Source: Haloferax prahovense DSM 18310 (GTDB lineage: Archaea > Halobacteriota > Halobacteria > Halobacteriales > Haloferacaceae). Taken from it: DNA of 64,000 bases. Below the pieces are notes generated by a model. That model had not been told where the DNA came from, did not search any database, and saw only the letters and a list, made by a program, of their open reading frames with translations. This document shows, piece by piece, positions 1 to 7,794 of this stretch (within the stretch, counting starts at the first letter, position 1; each line of letters opens with the position of its first letter). The DNA lies in assembly GCF_000336815.1 (NCBI RefSeq), contig NZ_AOLG01000011.1, forward strand, positions 1-64,000. Reading direction: 5' to 3'. A program made the position numbers and the translations under genes.

Positions 1-195
1 CGTCGTGACACCCGCCCCGACGGCCGCTTCCGTCAGCGCGACGTCGGGCGCTCTGAGGAGGATGTAGACGATTGCGACGCCGAAGCTGAACCCGGCGAAC
101 GCGATAATCGCGCTGAGGATGTCTCGGAGGAAGGCCACGGCGAGCGCGGCGAAGACGACGAACGTCAGCAACACCCCGTAGAGGAGTAACTGCAC
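1..195 (-). CDS. Mrp-type antiporter subunit with DUF4040 (MnhB/MbhD-like), partial
   Basis: Only the first 65 codons are present; the gene runs off the left edge of the window. Translation begins at a GTG two bases after the mnhG stop. It reads as a hydrophobic protein with two membrane helices and the segment LLRAPDVALTEAAVGAG, which is typical of the DUF4040 domain of Mrp/Mnh antiporters (C-terminal part of MrpA, or MbhD). It belongs to the operon transcribed leftward from mnhE and should form part of the membrane complex exchanging Na+ for protons. Whether it is an independent DUF4040 protein or fused to an MnhB domain cannot be seen here. Confidence 0.8.
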   Translation of the reverse strand, partial: MQLLLYGVLLTFVVFAALAVAFLRDILSAIIAFAGFSFGVAIVYILLRAPDVALTEAAVGAGVTT

Positions 196-197
196 GT

Positions 198-515
198 TCA
201 GTCGCCCTCCTCATCGCTCGCGGTCCACGGTTCGATACCTTGGTCGTGGGCCGCCCGTGCGATGGCGTGAGCGGCCGTCGGGTTAGTGATGAGCATGAAC
301 AACAGAAGCAAGACCGTCTTGACGGCGGAGACCTCCGCGCCGAACAGGAGCGCGATGCCGCCGAGAGAGAGCACCGTTCCGAGCGTATCGCTCTTCGAGG
401 TCGCGTGGGCGCGGGTGTAGAGGTCGGGCAGTCGGATGATTCCGACGACCGCGACGAAGCTGAAGAAGACGCCCGCGAGGACGAGTCCCACGACGAGGTA
501 TTCGAGCGGCGTCAT
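198..515 (-). CDS. mnhG: Na+/H+ antiporter subunit MnhG (MrpG)
   Basis: Small subunit of the multisubunit Mrp cation/proton antiporter in the cytoplasmic membrane. The protein of about 105 residues has three hydrophobic segments and the family pattern VGIIRLPDLYTRAHATSKSDTLG, followed by LLLLFMLITNPTAAHAIARAA, characteristic of PhaG/MnhG. I chose the ATG at 515 because it follows the mnhF stop by one base and has a GGAGGTG Shine-Dalgarno (525-531) nine bases upstream; a GTG at 527 in the same frame is the alternative and would overlap that ribosome-binding site. The order E-F-G matches Mrp operons. Confidence 0.93.
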   Translation of the reverse strand: MTPLEYLVVGLVLAGVFFSFVAVVGIIRLPDLYTRAHATSKSDTLGTVLSLGGIALLFGAEVSAVKTVLLLLFMLITNPTAAHAIARAAHDQGIEPWTASDEEGD

Positions 516-516
516 C

Positions 517-804
517 TCAGAGGACACCTCCGCGCTCGACGATGAACTTGGAGATGGCGATGCTGGCGAGGAAGTTCAAGAGCGCGTACACGAGCGCGAC
601 GTCCAGGAATCCGGAGAGACCGAACGCCGCGGCGACGAGCGCCAACACGACGACCGTGTTCGTCCCGATGGCGTTGATCGCGATGACGCGGTCTTCCATC
701 GTCGGTCCGCGGACGACGCGGTACAGGAGGACGACCGCGAACGTGATGAACGCGCCCGCGGCACCGAGTAACACCGTCTCGAACGTCGAGAGCTGTCCGA
801 GCAT
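517..804 (-). CDS. mnhF: Na+/H+ antiporter subunit MnhF (MrpF)
   Basis: 95-residue membrane protein with three predicted helices. The motif RVVRGPTMEDRVIAINAIG between helices 1 and 2 is the hallmark of the MrpF/PhaF/MnhF family. It acts in the Mrp complex as a small scaffold subunit for Na+/H+ exchange. The start is two bases after the mnhE stop and the stop is one base before the preferred mnhG start, so the three genes are a tightly packed operon. Confidence 0.94.
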   Translation of the reverse strand: MLGQLSTFETVLLGAAGAFITFAVVLLYRVVRGPTMEDRVIAINAIGTNTVVVLALVAAAFGLSGFLDVALVYALLNFLASIAISKFIVERGGVL

Positions 805-806
805 CG

Positions 807-1901
807 TTACTCGTCACCGTCCGTTTGGTCGTCGTCGGTCCACGAGGCTATCGTCCCGCGCTCGGCGGGCGTCGGGATACGCGCCGCCGAGCGTCCGTAA
901 AAGACGAACCGAACGGCGCGTTCGAGTGCGCCGCCCGCGAGTCCGTCTCGGGCGGAGCCGGTGAGCGAGTGGATGATGAGACTGTCCCGGTCCATATCGA
1001 CGGTCAGGGTCCCCGGCGTGAGCGTGATGCTGTTCGCGAGGGTCGTCACCGAGAGGTCGCCCCAAATCGCCGCCCGGTACCGCTGCATCTCCGGGTCGAT
1101 GGGGAGGTCCGGGTGAAGGATGATGTAGGCCACGGAGAAGTTGGCCTTCACGATCTCCCACAGCAGGTAGGGAACGTAGAGGAGAAAGCGGGCGATGCGG
1201 GCGACGGTTCCGGTCGCGGACGGCGTGTTTACGAACGAGATGCGCGCGAAGACCGCCGTCACGACGCCGGCGGAGACCGCGCCGGTGACGAGGTTGAACG
1301 TGTCGAAGACTCCCGCGAGGAGGAGATAGAATCCGAACGAGACGCCGAACATGGCGAGGGCCTTCGAAACGTTCGCTCGGCTGGGAAGCCGGCCGCGCTC
1401 GACGACGCGGTCGACCGGCGCCTCTTCGACCAGCAACCCCGACCGCGCGAGTTCGAACTCGAGGGGCTGGAGCATCGGCGCGCTCCCGCCGGGTTGGTAC
1501 TCCGGGTCGAGAACGATGCGGTCGAGGCCGCGGTCATGAGCGTACTCCAGGAGTACTTCGGCGAAATCGTTCGGTGAGAAGAGGTATCGGTCCTCGCCGA
1601 CGACGGCGGTTTCGATAGAGACCGAGACGTCCTCGGCGTCGAGGTCGCCGTCGTCGTCGTAGTCGAGGTCATCGTTCGCCCAGACGCGCGCCCGTTCGAG
1701 GGCATCGGCGACGGCGTCAGCCGCCGAACGCTCGCTCTCGTCGACCAGTTGCCATCGGACGGGGTACACGAAGTGAACGGTCGATTCTTCGCCGGTTTCC
1801 GCGGCGATGCGCCGCGCCTCGCGGACCGCGTATGCGACGGTGTTCCGGAACGTGGACGACTCTCCGACCGGAACGAGAATTCGGGAACTCGTATCGGGCA
1901 T
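807..1901 (-). CDS. mnhE: MnhE antiporter subunit with N-terminal universal-stress-protein domain
   Basis: The 364-residue product is about twice the usual MnhE length. Residues 1 to about 150 read as a universal stress protein (Usp) domain: it opens with SSRILVPVGESSTFRNTVAYA and contains the strand/helix pattern of the fold. From about 185 onward come two to three membrane helices and the MnhE core KANFSVAYIILHPDLP and SVTTLANSITLTPGTLTVD. It is the first gene of the visible Mrp operon, with a strong GGAGGTG ribosome-binding site eight bases before its ATG. Inference: the Usp domain may couple antiporter activity to nucleotide or stress state. Confidence 0.92.
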   Translation of the reverse strand: MPDTSSRILVPVGESSTFRNTVAYAVREARRIAAETGEESTVHFVYPVRWQLVDESERSAADAVADALERARVWANDDLDYDDDGDLDAEDVSVSIETAVVGEDRYLFSPNDFAEVLLEYAHDRGLDRIVLDPEYQPGGSAPMLQPLEFELARSGLLVEEAPVDRVVERGRLPSRANVSKALAMFGVSFGFYLLLAGVFDTFNLVTGAVSAGVVTAVFARISFVNTPSATGTVARIARFLLYVPYLLWEIVKANFSVAYIILHPDLPIDPEMQRYRAAIWGDLSVTTLANSITLTPGTLTVDMDRDSLIIHSLTGSARDGLAGGALERAVRFVFYGRSAARIPTPAERGTIASWTDDDQTDGDE

Positions 1902-2069
1902 CAGCCACCTCCGAAGTCGGACCGGACGATTCGTCGGGACGTTCGATACTGGCTCATTGGTACTACGTGTCTGTAGCGAAAGCCAAGCAAAACCCTTTCC
2001 GCTATCCGACGGTCAGACGCGGGTCGCGGTGTCCAATCGAGACCGCTGAAACGGCGTCGACATCCGGGG

Positions 2070-2549
2070 TTACGGCTCGTTCGTCGAGTCTCCGGCGAAC
2101 GGGCTGTAGGGACAGGTGTACTCGTTGCGGATTATCTCTTCTTCTGCAATCTCGAACCCCATATCGCTGAGTTCGCGTCCGATTCGACTCAAGTCGTCGC
2201 TGTTTCGACCGAGCGCGACGATGTGGACGTTCTTCTCGCCGGACATAATCTCCCGAACCGAGATGACTCCCTCGACCGAGAGGGCGTTCTTCGCGAGCTC
2301 TTCTCGCTTCGAAATCGGCGCCGTACAGAAGATGATAGTGTGGAGCTGGTAGCCGAGCGCCTCGTAGTCGATGTCGAGGTGGCTCCCCCGGATAATCCCG
2401 CTCGATTCGAGCTTCGAAATCCGGTTTCGAACCGTACTCGAAGAGACGTTACGTGCGGACGCGATATCGTTTCCCGACGTGTGTCGCGCGTCTTTCTGCA
2501 GCGCATAAAGGATGTATCTATCGAGCTCGTCGATGGATGTCGACGCCAT
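2070..2549 (-). CDS. Lrp/AsnC-family transcriptional regulator
   Basis: 159-residue DNA-binding protein. Residues 1-60 form an AsnC-type winged helix-turn-helix (SIDELDRYILYALQKDARHT, then NVSSSTVRNRISKLESSGII), followed by an RAM-like or TrkA-C-like alpha/beta domain. I chose the ATG at 2549 because it begins at the conserved first helix and has a TATA-like box 26 bases upstream; the frame stays open further upstream only by chance. It lies downstream of, and on the same strand as, the APC transporter and the TrkA-N gene, so a role in regulating amino acid transport is plausible but inferred. Confidence 0.88.
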   Translation of the reverse strand: MASTSIDELDRYILYALQKDARHTSGNDIASARNVSSSTVRNRISKLESSGIIRGSHLDIDYEALGYQLHTIIFCTAPISKREELAKNALSVEGVISVREIMSGEKNVHIVALGRNSDDLSRIGRELSDMGFEIAEEEIIRNEYTCPYSPFAGDSTNEP

Positions 2550-2570
2550 GAGCCGACCAATGGGGCTCCT

Positions 2571-2578
2571 GAAAATAT
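2571..2578 (-). promoter_or_regulatory. TATA-like box of the Lrp gene
   Basis: An AT-rich octamer, ATATTTTC on the minus strand, is centred about 26 bases before the ATG at 2549, the spacing expected for a leaderless haloarchaeal transcript. The surrounding 89-base gap is the only space between this gene and the APC transporter. Confidence 0.45.
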
Positions 2579-2638
2579 GTGTTTTGGTCGCGTAAACCAC
2601 CGATGAACGCGCGGAAAGCGGTGAACTGCCCGCCGAGG

Positions 2639-4840
2639 TCAGAACAACCGACGGTCGAGCGCGCGCATGAGTCGCCCGCGTCGAGCCGCGTCCTGACCGT
2701 GAACCGCGAGTACCGAACCGCTCCACTCGTCGATGACCGCCTTCGCGTCCGACGCCCCGTTCCACTCGTCGGCGGCCACAACGAGGAGGTCACTCTCGGT
2801 CGACGGGGCGTGGCGGCCACCGTCCGTGGAGAGCGTCCCCATCTCGACGGGAGCGCTACACAACTCGGCGATGTCGGCTTTGTACTGTTCGAGGGACTGT
2901 CGCCGGGCCGCCGAGTCGGTGGTGTCCCCGCAGTGACTCAGGTGGATTCGACCTTCGGACTCGCTCGCCAGCGCGTCCGCGACGGCGACTTTCGTCGGGT
3001 CGTACGGCCCCTGGCTCGCGAGCAGTTCGACGGTGCGAATCCCGTCGAGTTCGGGCCCCTTGAGTAGACCGGCTTCGCAGGGTGCGTGGCGGAGAATCCA
3101 CGACGTATCGGTTCCGAAGAGCCGCTCGCTCACGCGCTTTGTCCCCGTCGGGTGCTCTACGAGGAGGAAGTCGACGTCCTGGTTGTCGGCGTAGTTGACG
3201 ACCGCGTGTCGCGTGTCGTGGGTGACGATGGTGCCGCACCGTATCGGCACGCCGAACTCGTCGTCGGGCTCGTCGGTCTGTCGTTCGAACTCGACGTCTG
3301 CGGGCGATTCGACCGCTGACGCGTAGGCCAAGGACGTCTGGTCCGGCACCGTCTCGAACCGCGCGACCGTGACCCGCCCGTCGTTGGCGCGAGCGAGCCT
3401 CGAAGCCACCTGAATCAGCGCCCGCTCTCTGGCTTTCGAGATGTCGTGCGAAATTGCCACGAGGGCGTGGTACTCGTCGCGGTGCGCTTGGATGGCCGCT
3501 TCGGCTCGTTCGACCGCGTTGCGGCTGACCTCTTGGCGGACAGCGTCGGCGGCCGCGCCCTCGCGGTCGACGCGAGACCGGGCGTAGACGAAGAACCAGA
3601 GGGCGCCCGCGATTGTGAGAACGACTGCGCCGACGAGCGGGACGGTCCCCATCTGCGTGAGGAGGACGAGACCGCTGAGCGCGCCGAACACCTGTATCCA
3701 CGGATACAGCGGCGAGGTGAACGACGGCTCGTACTCGACGTGTCCCTCTCGGAACGCGACGACGGCGAGGTTGATGAGGACGAACACGAGAAGCTGGAAC
3801 GCGCTCGCGAGCTTCGCGATGTCGAGCAGCGGAACGAACGCGATGAGGAGCAACAGTACGACGCCCGTGAGGGTAATCGACGTGCTCGGGGTTCCGAACC
3901 GGTCGCTGATCGTCGACAGCGACGGCGGGGCAAGTTTGTCTCGGCTCATCGCGAACGGGTACCGCGACGAGGAGAGAACCCCGGCGTTCGCGGTACTGAC
4001 CAGCGCGAGGACCGCAGCCACGACGACGGCGACGACGCCGGCGGTTCCGAGCGAAGCCTCCGCGGCGAGCGCCATCGGCGTCGCGCTCTCGGCGAGGACG
4101 CCGCGGTCGGTGACCCCGACCATCACGGCGACGATGAGGACGTAGAGGACCGTCGTGAACCCGAGCGACCCGAGGATGCCGAGCGGGATGTTTCGGTCGG
4201 GGTCTTCGACCTCCTCGGCGACGCTCGCTACTTTCGTCACGCCCGCGTAGGAGACGAACACGAGGCCGGTCGCGGTGAGCAAGCCGCCGACTCCGCCGTT
4301 GAAGAACGGACGGAAGTTCGTCGACTCGACGGTCGGCGTCCCGCCGAGGACGAACCAGACGAGCGCGACGAGCATGATGGCGACGATTCCGACCTGTAGC
4401 CTCCCGGTCTGTTTCGCCCCGACGAGGTTGACGACGACGAGGAGCGCCGCGAGCGCGAGTGCGACCGGCGTGACGACCGTGGAGGGGACGTCGAACAGCA
4501 ACAGCAGGTACGGCACGCCGCCGACGAGTGCGAGCGCACCCTTGAACGAGAGCGAGAACCACGTGCCGATACCGGCGATGGTTCCCAACAGTGGACCCAT
4601 CCCTCGCTCGATGAACAGGTAGGTGCCGCCGGCTTCGGGCATCGCCGTCGCCATCTCGGATTTCGACAGCGCCGCGGGCAGCACGAGAATGCCGGCGATC
4701 AAGTACGCCAGGATAACCGCGGGACCCGCGATGTCGACCGCAAGCGCCGGTAAAATGAAGATTCCGCTGCCGACCATCGCCCCGATACTGATCGCGAGCA
4801 CCGAGAAGAGACCGAGGTCTCGTTCGAGTGTTTTTTCCAC
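2639..4840 (-). CDS. APC-family amino acid permease with C-terminal universal-stress domains
   Basis: 733-residue transporter. Residues 1 to about 420 carry roughly 12 membrane helices of the amino acid-polyamine-organocation superfamily, with GLFSVLAISIGAMVGSGIF in helix 1 and EAGGTYLFIERGMGP after helix 2. The rest (about 440-733) is soluble and reads as two Usp-like domains, a common haloarchaeal arrangement. The start codon is GTG at 4840, two bases after the stop of the upstream TrkA-N gene, so the two are cotranscribed. The substrate cannot be told from sequence. Confidence 0.92.
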   Translation of the reverse strand: MEKTLERDLGLFSVLAISIGAMVGSGIFILPALAVDIAGPAVILAYLIAGILVLPAALSKSEMATAMPEAGGTYLFIERGMGPLLGTIAGIGTWFSLSFKGALALVGGVPYLLLLFDVPSTVVTPVALALAALLVVVNLVGAKQTGRLQVGIVAIMLVALVWFVLGGTPTVESTNFRPFFNGGVGGLLTATGLVFVSYAGVTKVASVAEEVEDPDRNIPLGILGSLGFTTVLYVLIVAVMVGVTDRGVLAESATPMALAAEASLGTAGVVAVVVAAVLALVSTANAGVLSSSRYPFAMSRDKLAPPSLSTISDRFGTPSTSITLTGVVLLLLIAFVPLLDIAKLASAFQLLVFVLINLAVVAFREGHVEYEPSFTSPLYPWIQVFGALSGLVLLTQMGTVPLVGAVVLTIAGALWFFVYARSRVDREGAAADAVRQEVSRNAVERAEAAIQAHRDEYHALVAISHDISKARERALIQVASRLARANDGRVTVARFETVPDQTSLAYASAVESPADVEFERQTDEPDDEFGVPIRCGTIVTHDTRHAVVNYADNQDVDFLLVEHPTGTKRVSERLFGTDTSWILRHAPCEAGLLKGPELDGIRTVELLASQGPYDPTKVAVADALASESEGRIHLSHCGDTTDSAARRQSLEQYKADIAELCSAPVEMGTLSTDGGRHAPSTESDLLVVAADEWNGASDAKAVIDEWSGSVLAVHGQDAARRGRLMRALDRRLF

Positions 4841-4842
4841 GG

Positions 4843-5271
4843 TTATCCACCCGCTCGGGCGTCCTCTGCCGGTTCGGCGCTCGACCCGACGACCATGTCA
4901 GTGACGAGCGACGTGACGCAGATGACTTCCACACCGAGGTCCTCGAACACGTCCGTGTTCTGCGGGTCGTTAACGAGCACGGTGACCCGGTCGACGTCGA
5001 ACGTCGTCCGCGAGGCCTGCGTGAGAAGCAGGTTCGTCGGGTCGACCCGCCCCACGACGATGACCGCGTCCGCGTCTGCGTTCCACGCGGTTCGGAGGGA
5101 CTGTGGCTCGTCGAACGCCGCGACTCGCGCGTCGATGCCGCGTTCGATCGCGTGGGCGACCACTGCCTCGTTCTCGTCGATGAACGTGACGGATTCGTAC
5201 TCCTCCAGTAGTCGCTCGGCGAGCGCGCGACCCGCGTGCTCTCCACCGAGTACGAGTGGTTGGTGTATCAT
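4843..5271 (-). CDS. TrkA-N (RCK-like) nucleotide-binding domain protein
   Basis: 142-residue stand-alone Rossmann domain. It has the N-terminal strand-loop-helix PLVLGGEHAGRALAERLLEE, the acidic residue after the second strand (VTFIDENEA), and the later segment ADAVIVVGRVDPTNLLLTQ, all typical of TrkA-N/KTN domains that sense NAD(H) or ATP. No TrkA-C domain follows. It is the first gene of an operon with the APC permease, and is likely to gate or sense for that transporter. Promoter and operator candidates lie at 5336-5394. Confidence 0.85.
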   Translation of the reverse strand: MIHQPLVLGGEHAGRALAERLLEEYESVTFIDENEAVVAHAIERGIDARVAAFDEPQSLRTAWNADADAVIVVGRVDPTNLLLTQASRTTFDVDRVTVLVNDPQNTDVFEDLGVEVICVTSLVTDMVVGSSAEPAEDARAGG

Positions 5272-5335
5272 GGGTATGGTCGTGACTCAAACTGGGCGCA
5301 GCGTTCGGTCACTCACGCTATCTATGGGACGAAAG

Positions 5336-5346
5336 CATATATTTCA
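5336..5346 (-). promoter_or_regulatory. Promoter candidate for the TrkA-N/APC operon
   Basis: A TATA-like AT tract (minus strand GAAATATATG) lies about 65-75 bases before the ATG at 5271. A transcript would begin about 40 bases before the gene. It is the best TATA match upstream of this operon and sits about 20 bases from an inverted repeat. Confidence 0.45.
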
Positions 5347-5364
5347 ATCGGGTTTTGTAGCCAA

Positions 5365-5394
5365 TCGACAAAATGAAAGGATGATATTTGTCGA
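5365..5394. repeat. 8-base inverted repeat, operator candidate
   Basis: TCGACAAA at 5365-5372 is matched by its exact complement TTTGTCGA at 5387-5394, with a 14-base spacer. It lies just upstream of the TATA-like box of the TrkA-N/APC operon, the position expected for an activator site of a dimeric regulator such as the Lrp protein of the same locus. That assignment is inference. Confidence 0.5.
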
Positions 5395-5690
5395 ATCGTC
5401 CTAGGATACTGGCGAAGGCGGAACCCCACCCGAACCACTACGCTGTCTGTTGGTTTTGGGATGAAATAACTGAAAATACGGGCAGCGTAGTTCAGCAAAA
5501 ATCGGTGTGTTTGTACGATATCGAGCTCTCGGATACATTTGTTAACGGTTCCTACTAGCCACGAGGGGGTCGAAACGCCGCCCTCGAGACCGGGGTCAAA
5601 TCAGGGAGTCAGGGCTCGCAGTAAACGCCGGTGTCAGGTGGTTTCCGGCCGGATTTGGCGGGGGCGAATTATTACCTCCAGTGTGACCCT
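5395..5690. other. Intergenic stretch between divergent genes, nothing recognised
   Basis: The gap between the TrkA-N gene (minus) and the next plus-strand gene is 518 bases. Beyond the promoter and inverted-repeat elements listed separately, this part has no convincing ORF with haloarchaeal codon usage, no tRNA-like sequence and no strong hairpin. Its composition is less GC-rich than the genes around it. Confidence 0.5.
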
Positions 5691-5693
5691 CAA

Positions 5694-5702
5694 ATTTATA
5701 AT
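5694..5702 (+). promoter_or_regulatory. TATA-like box upstream of the 5790 gene
   Basis: ATTTATAAT is a good archaeal TATA match preceded by CAAA (BRE-like). Transcription would start near 5720-5726, giving either a leaderless start at the in-frame ATG at 5721 or a leader of about 65 bases before the ATG at 5790. Confidence 0.5.
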
Positions 5703-5789
5703 ACTGACTCACAATCGGACATGCATGATACGTCCAGGCGCGCGCTCCGGGCAGGGAGACGCGCAGCGTCAGGGCAAGGGGGGAAACGA

Positions 5790-6212
5790 ATGATAATCGA
5801 CCCGTCACGAATGGCATCCGCCAACGGACCGGGACCCGACAGCGAGGTCGCAATGGACGCGCTTCGGGGGACTGCGAAGGGGGCAGTCTCTCTGGTCGCC
5901 GTCTACGGTGCGACGGCGTTCGACCTATTCCACGTCGGCGAGGCCGTCCGAGAGGATTTTGGGAGCCGCGACGAACTCGTGACGCATCTGAGTTCGCTCG
6001 CCGAAGAGACTCGGCGCGAGTTCATGGAGCGCGGACTGTTTTCCGGGCTTAGTCCGGTGCAAAGCAGCGTCGAGTATCGGTTCGAGGAACGCGACGGCTA
6101 CGGCGTGTTGCAGGTCTACTGCGGCGGCCGCGGCATGTTGCTTTTCGTCGAACCCGACGAGACGGTCGAGCCGCTGGTGAAGACCGCCTCGAAGCTTCTC
6201 GGCGGAATGTAA
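5790..6212 (+). CDS. Conserved haloarchaeal protein of unknown function
   Basis: 140-residue soluble protein from the ATG at 5790. I do not recognise a domain. The middle has a helix-rich part (AFDLFHVGEAVREDFGSRDE), and the C-terminal half alternates charged and hydrophobic residues (VEYRFEERDGYGVLQVYCGG) like a small beta-sheet domain, ending in a helix. I chose 5790 because a purine-rich stretch precedes it; an in-frame ATG at 5721 lies where transcription should start but would add a basic segment unlike halophilic proteins, and ATGs at 5811 and 5853 are other options. A hairpin follows the stop at 6218. Confidence 0.7.
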   Translation: MIIDPSRMASANGPGPDSEVAMDALRGTAKGAVSLVAVYGATAFDLFHVGEAVREDFGSRDELVTHLSSLAEETRREFMERGLFSGLSPVQSSVEYRFEERDGYGVLQVYCGGRGMLLFVEPDETVEPLVKTASKLLGGM

Positions 6213-6217
6213 CCGTC

Positions 6218-6238
6218 CACGGAGCGGGGCGCTCCGTG
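6218..6238. terminator. Perfect 9-base-pair hairpin just after the 5790 gene
   Basis: CACGGAGCG and its exact complement CGCTCCGTG flank a 3-base GGG loop, starting six bases after the stop codon. There is no T tract, so termination or mRNA 3' end protection is inferred from position only. Confidence 0.5.
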
Positions 6239-6342
6239 CAGAGACTGTTGTCGGAGAGCGGTCGCGCTCGGCGTCGGTCGGTCCACGGTAGTCGATACCG
6301 CGAGACGTGGGTCGGCGTGTCCGAGAGCCATCGAACCGCCAC

Positions 6343-6350
6343 ATTTTATG
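6343..6350 (+). promoter_or_regulatory. TATA-like box of the phosphoribosyltransferase gene
   Basis: ATTTTATG is centred 26 bases before the ATG at 6373, as expected for a leaderless transcript. Confidence 0.55.
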
Positions 6351-6372
6351 CCTAACCGGGGAAACGAGCGCC

Positions 6373-6939
6373 ATGGACCAGTTGCGGCAGTCCCTTCTCG
6401 ACGCGCCGATCATCGAAAAAGGAGATTACGAGTACTTCGTCCACCCCATCAGCGACGGCGTTCCGATGCTGAAACCGGGTCTCCTGCGCGAAATCGTCAT
6501 CAAGATTATCCGCAAGGCGAACCTCGAAAACGTCGACAAAATCGTCACGCCCGCGGCGATGGGCATCCACATCTCGACGGCCGTCTCGCTCATGACGGAC
6601 ATCCCGCTCGTCGTCATCCGCAAGCGCGAGTACGGCCTCGACGGCGAGGTCTCGCTCCACCAGCAGACGGGCTACTCCGAGGGCGACATGTTCATCAACG
6701 ACGTGAACGAGGGCGACCGCGTGCTCGTCCTCGACGACGTGCTCTCGACCGGCGGCACGATGAAGGCTGTCCTCGACGCGCTCGACCACATCGGCGCGGA
6801 CGTCGTCGACACCGTCGCCATCATCAAGAAGGCCGGCCCGAACGAACTCGACGACTCGGACCACCACGTCAAGACGCTCATCAACGTCACCGTCGAAGAC
6901 GGCGAAGTCGTCATCGTCGACGAACACGGCGACGACTGA
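6373..6939 (+). CDS. hpt: HGPRTase-like purine phosphoribosyltransferase
   Basis: 188-residue soluble enzyme of the archaeal hypoxanthine/guanine (or adenine) phosphoribosyltransferase family, transferring a purine base to PRPP in salvage. The PRPP-binding motif [21 protein letters not shown] is intact, and the N-terminal [15 protein letters not shown] and [12 protein letters not shown] segments match the family. The ATG at 6373 is at the TATA-determined transcript start; an upstream in-frame extension reads through the promoter and was discarded. Base preference cannot be read from sequence. A clear terminator follows. Confidence 0.9.
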   Translation: MDQLRQSLLDAPIIEKGDYEYFVHPISDGVPMLKPGLLREIVIKIIRKANLENVDKIVTPAAMGIHISTAVSLMTDIPLVVIRKREYGLDGEVSLHQQTGYSEGDMFINDVNEGDRVLVLDDVLSTGGTMKAVLDALDHIGADVVDTVAIIKKAGPNELDDSDHHVKTLINVTVEDGEVVIVDEHGDD

Positions 6940-6984
6940 CCCGACACCGACGCGGCCGCGACGCCTCACCGTCGCGCCGCCCTC

Positions 6985-7017
6985 CCCCGCGGATTTCCGC
7001 CTCCGCGGGGCCTTTTT
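6985..7017 (+). terminator. Stem-loop with T tract after hpt
   Basis: CCCCGCGG (6985-6992) and its complement CCGCGGGG (7003-7010) form a perfect 8-base-pair stem with a 10-base loop, followed by CC and five T residues (7013-7017). The same T tract is centred 27 bases before the next gene's ATG and may double as its TATA box. Confidence 0.7.
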
Positions 7018-7041
7018 GTGGCCGGACCGTACCCGGGAGCG

Positions 7042-7725
7042 ATGACATCGGCGCTTTTCATCGTCAGCGAAGACGGCTACTGGGGAGAGGAATGTATCGA
7101 GCCGCTCACTACCCTGACCGACGCCGAGGTGGACGTGACGGTCGCGACGCCGACGGGCGCGCCGCCGGTCGTCGACGAGCGCTCTATCGACCCCGAGGAG
7201 GTCGGTGAGGAACTCGCCGAACGCGTCGTCGAGGTCCACGAGAACGACGAGCGACTGCAGAATCCGGAGCCGATTGCGCAGGTCGACGCCCGCGAGTACG
7301 ACGCCGTGGTGTTCCCCGGCGGCCACGGAACCGCGTGGGACATCAATCAGGACCGACACGCCCGACAGGCGCTCTTGCAGGCGGTCGCTGGCGACGACTC
7401 GAAGGCGCTCGTCGTCTGTCACGCGGTCGGCATCCTCGGGTTCACCCGCGAGGCCGACGGCTCGTTCCTCGTCGAGGGACGCGAGGTCACCGGCTTCCCC
7501 AACGAGTGGGAGGACGGCATCGTCGACGAAAACGACCTGATGCCCGACGGCCGGAAGCTCCCGTACTGGGTCGAAGACGAGGTGAAGGCCGCCGGCGGCG
7601 TCTGGGACGCCGAACTCGACAGCGACACCAGCGTCACGGTCGACGGCGACCTCATCACCGCACGCGGTCCCGGCTCCTCGTCGGCGGCAGCGCGGGCGCT
7701 CTTGGACGAGTTAGACGCGGCATAA
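7042..7725 (+). CDS. DJ-1/PfpI-family protein
   Basis: 227-residue class I glutamine amidotransferase-like protein. The nucleophile elbow ALVVCHAVG puts Cys126 with His127 after it, and FPGGHGTAWD (residues 91-100) forms the oxyanion side, as in Hsp31/glyoxalase III-like members; Glu16/17 is the candidate partner of the cysteine. Family functions include methylglyoxal detoxification (glyoxalase III), protein repair and chaperone activity; which applies here cannot be told. It starts directly downstream of the hpt terminator and appears monocistronic. Confidence 0.88.
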   Translation: MTSALFIVSEDGYWGEECIEPLTTLTDAEVDVTVATPTGAPPVVDERSIDPEEVGEELAERVVEVHENDERLQNPEPIAQVDAREYDAVVFPGGHGTAWDINQDRHARQALLQAVAGDDSKALVVCHAVGILGFTREADGSFLVEGREVTGFPNEWEDGIVDENDLMPDGRKLPYWVEDEVKAAGGVWDAELDSDTSVTVDGDLITARGPGSSSAAARALLDELDAA

Positions 7726-7765
7726 ACGGCACCGGCCGGAGGGAACGAACCATCGTGGGGAACCC

Positions 7766-7770
7766 TTTTT
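7766..7770 (+). promoter_or_regulatory. TATA-like T tract before the HNH nuclease gene
   Basis: TTTTT is centred 27 bases upstream of the GTG at 7795, supporting that GTG as a leaderless start. Confidence 0.4.
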
Positions 7771-7794
7771 CGTGACTCGTTCGTCGGTTCCGTC

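Noticed and set aside
2856..5246. A 796-residue open frame on the minus strand, antisense-phase to the APC transporter.
   Set aside because: Very Arg-rich with no domain; a shadow frame of the real transporter gene, typical of high-GC coding sequence.
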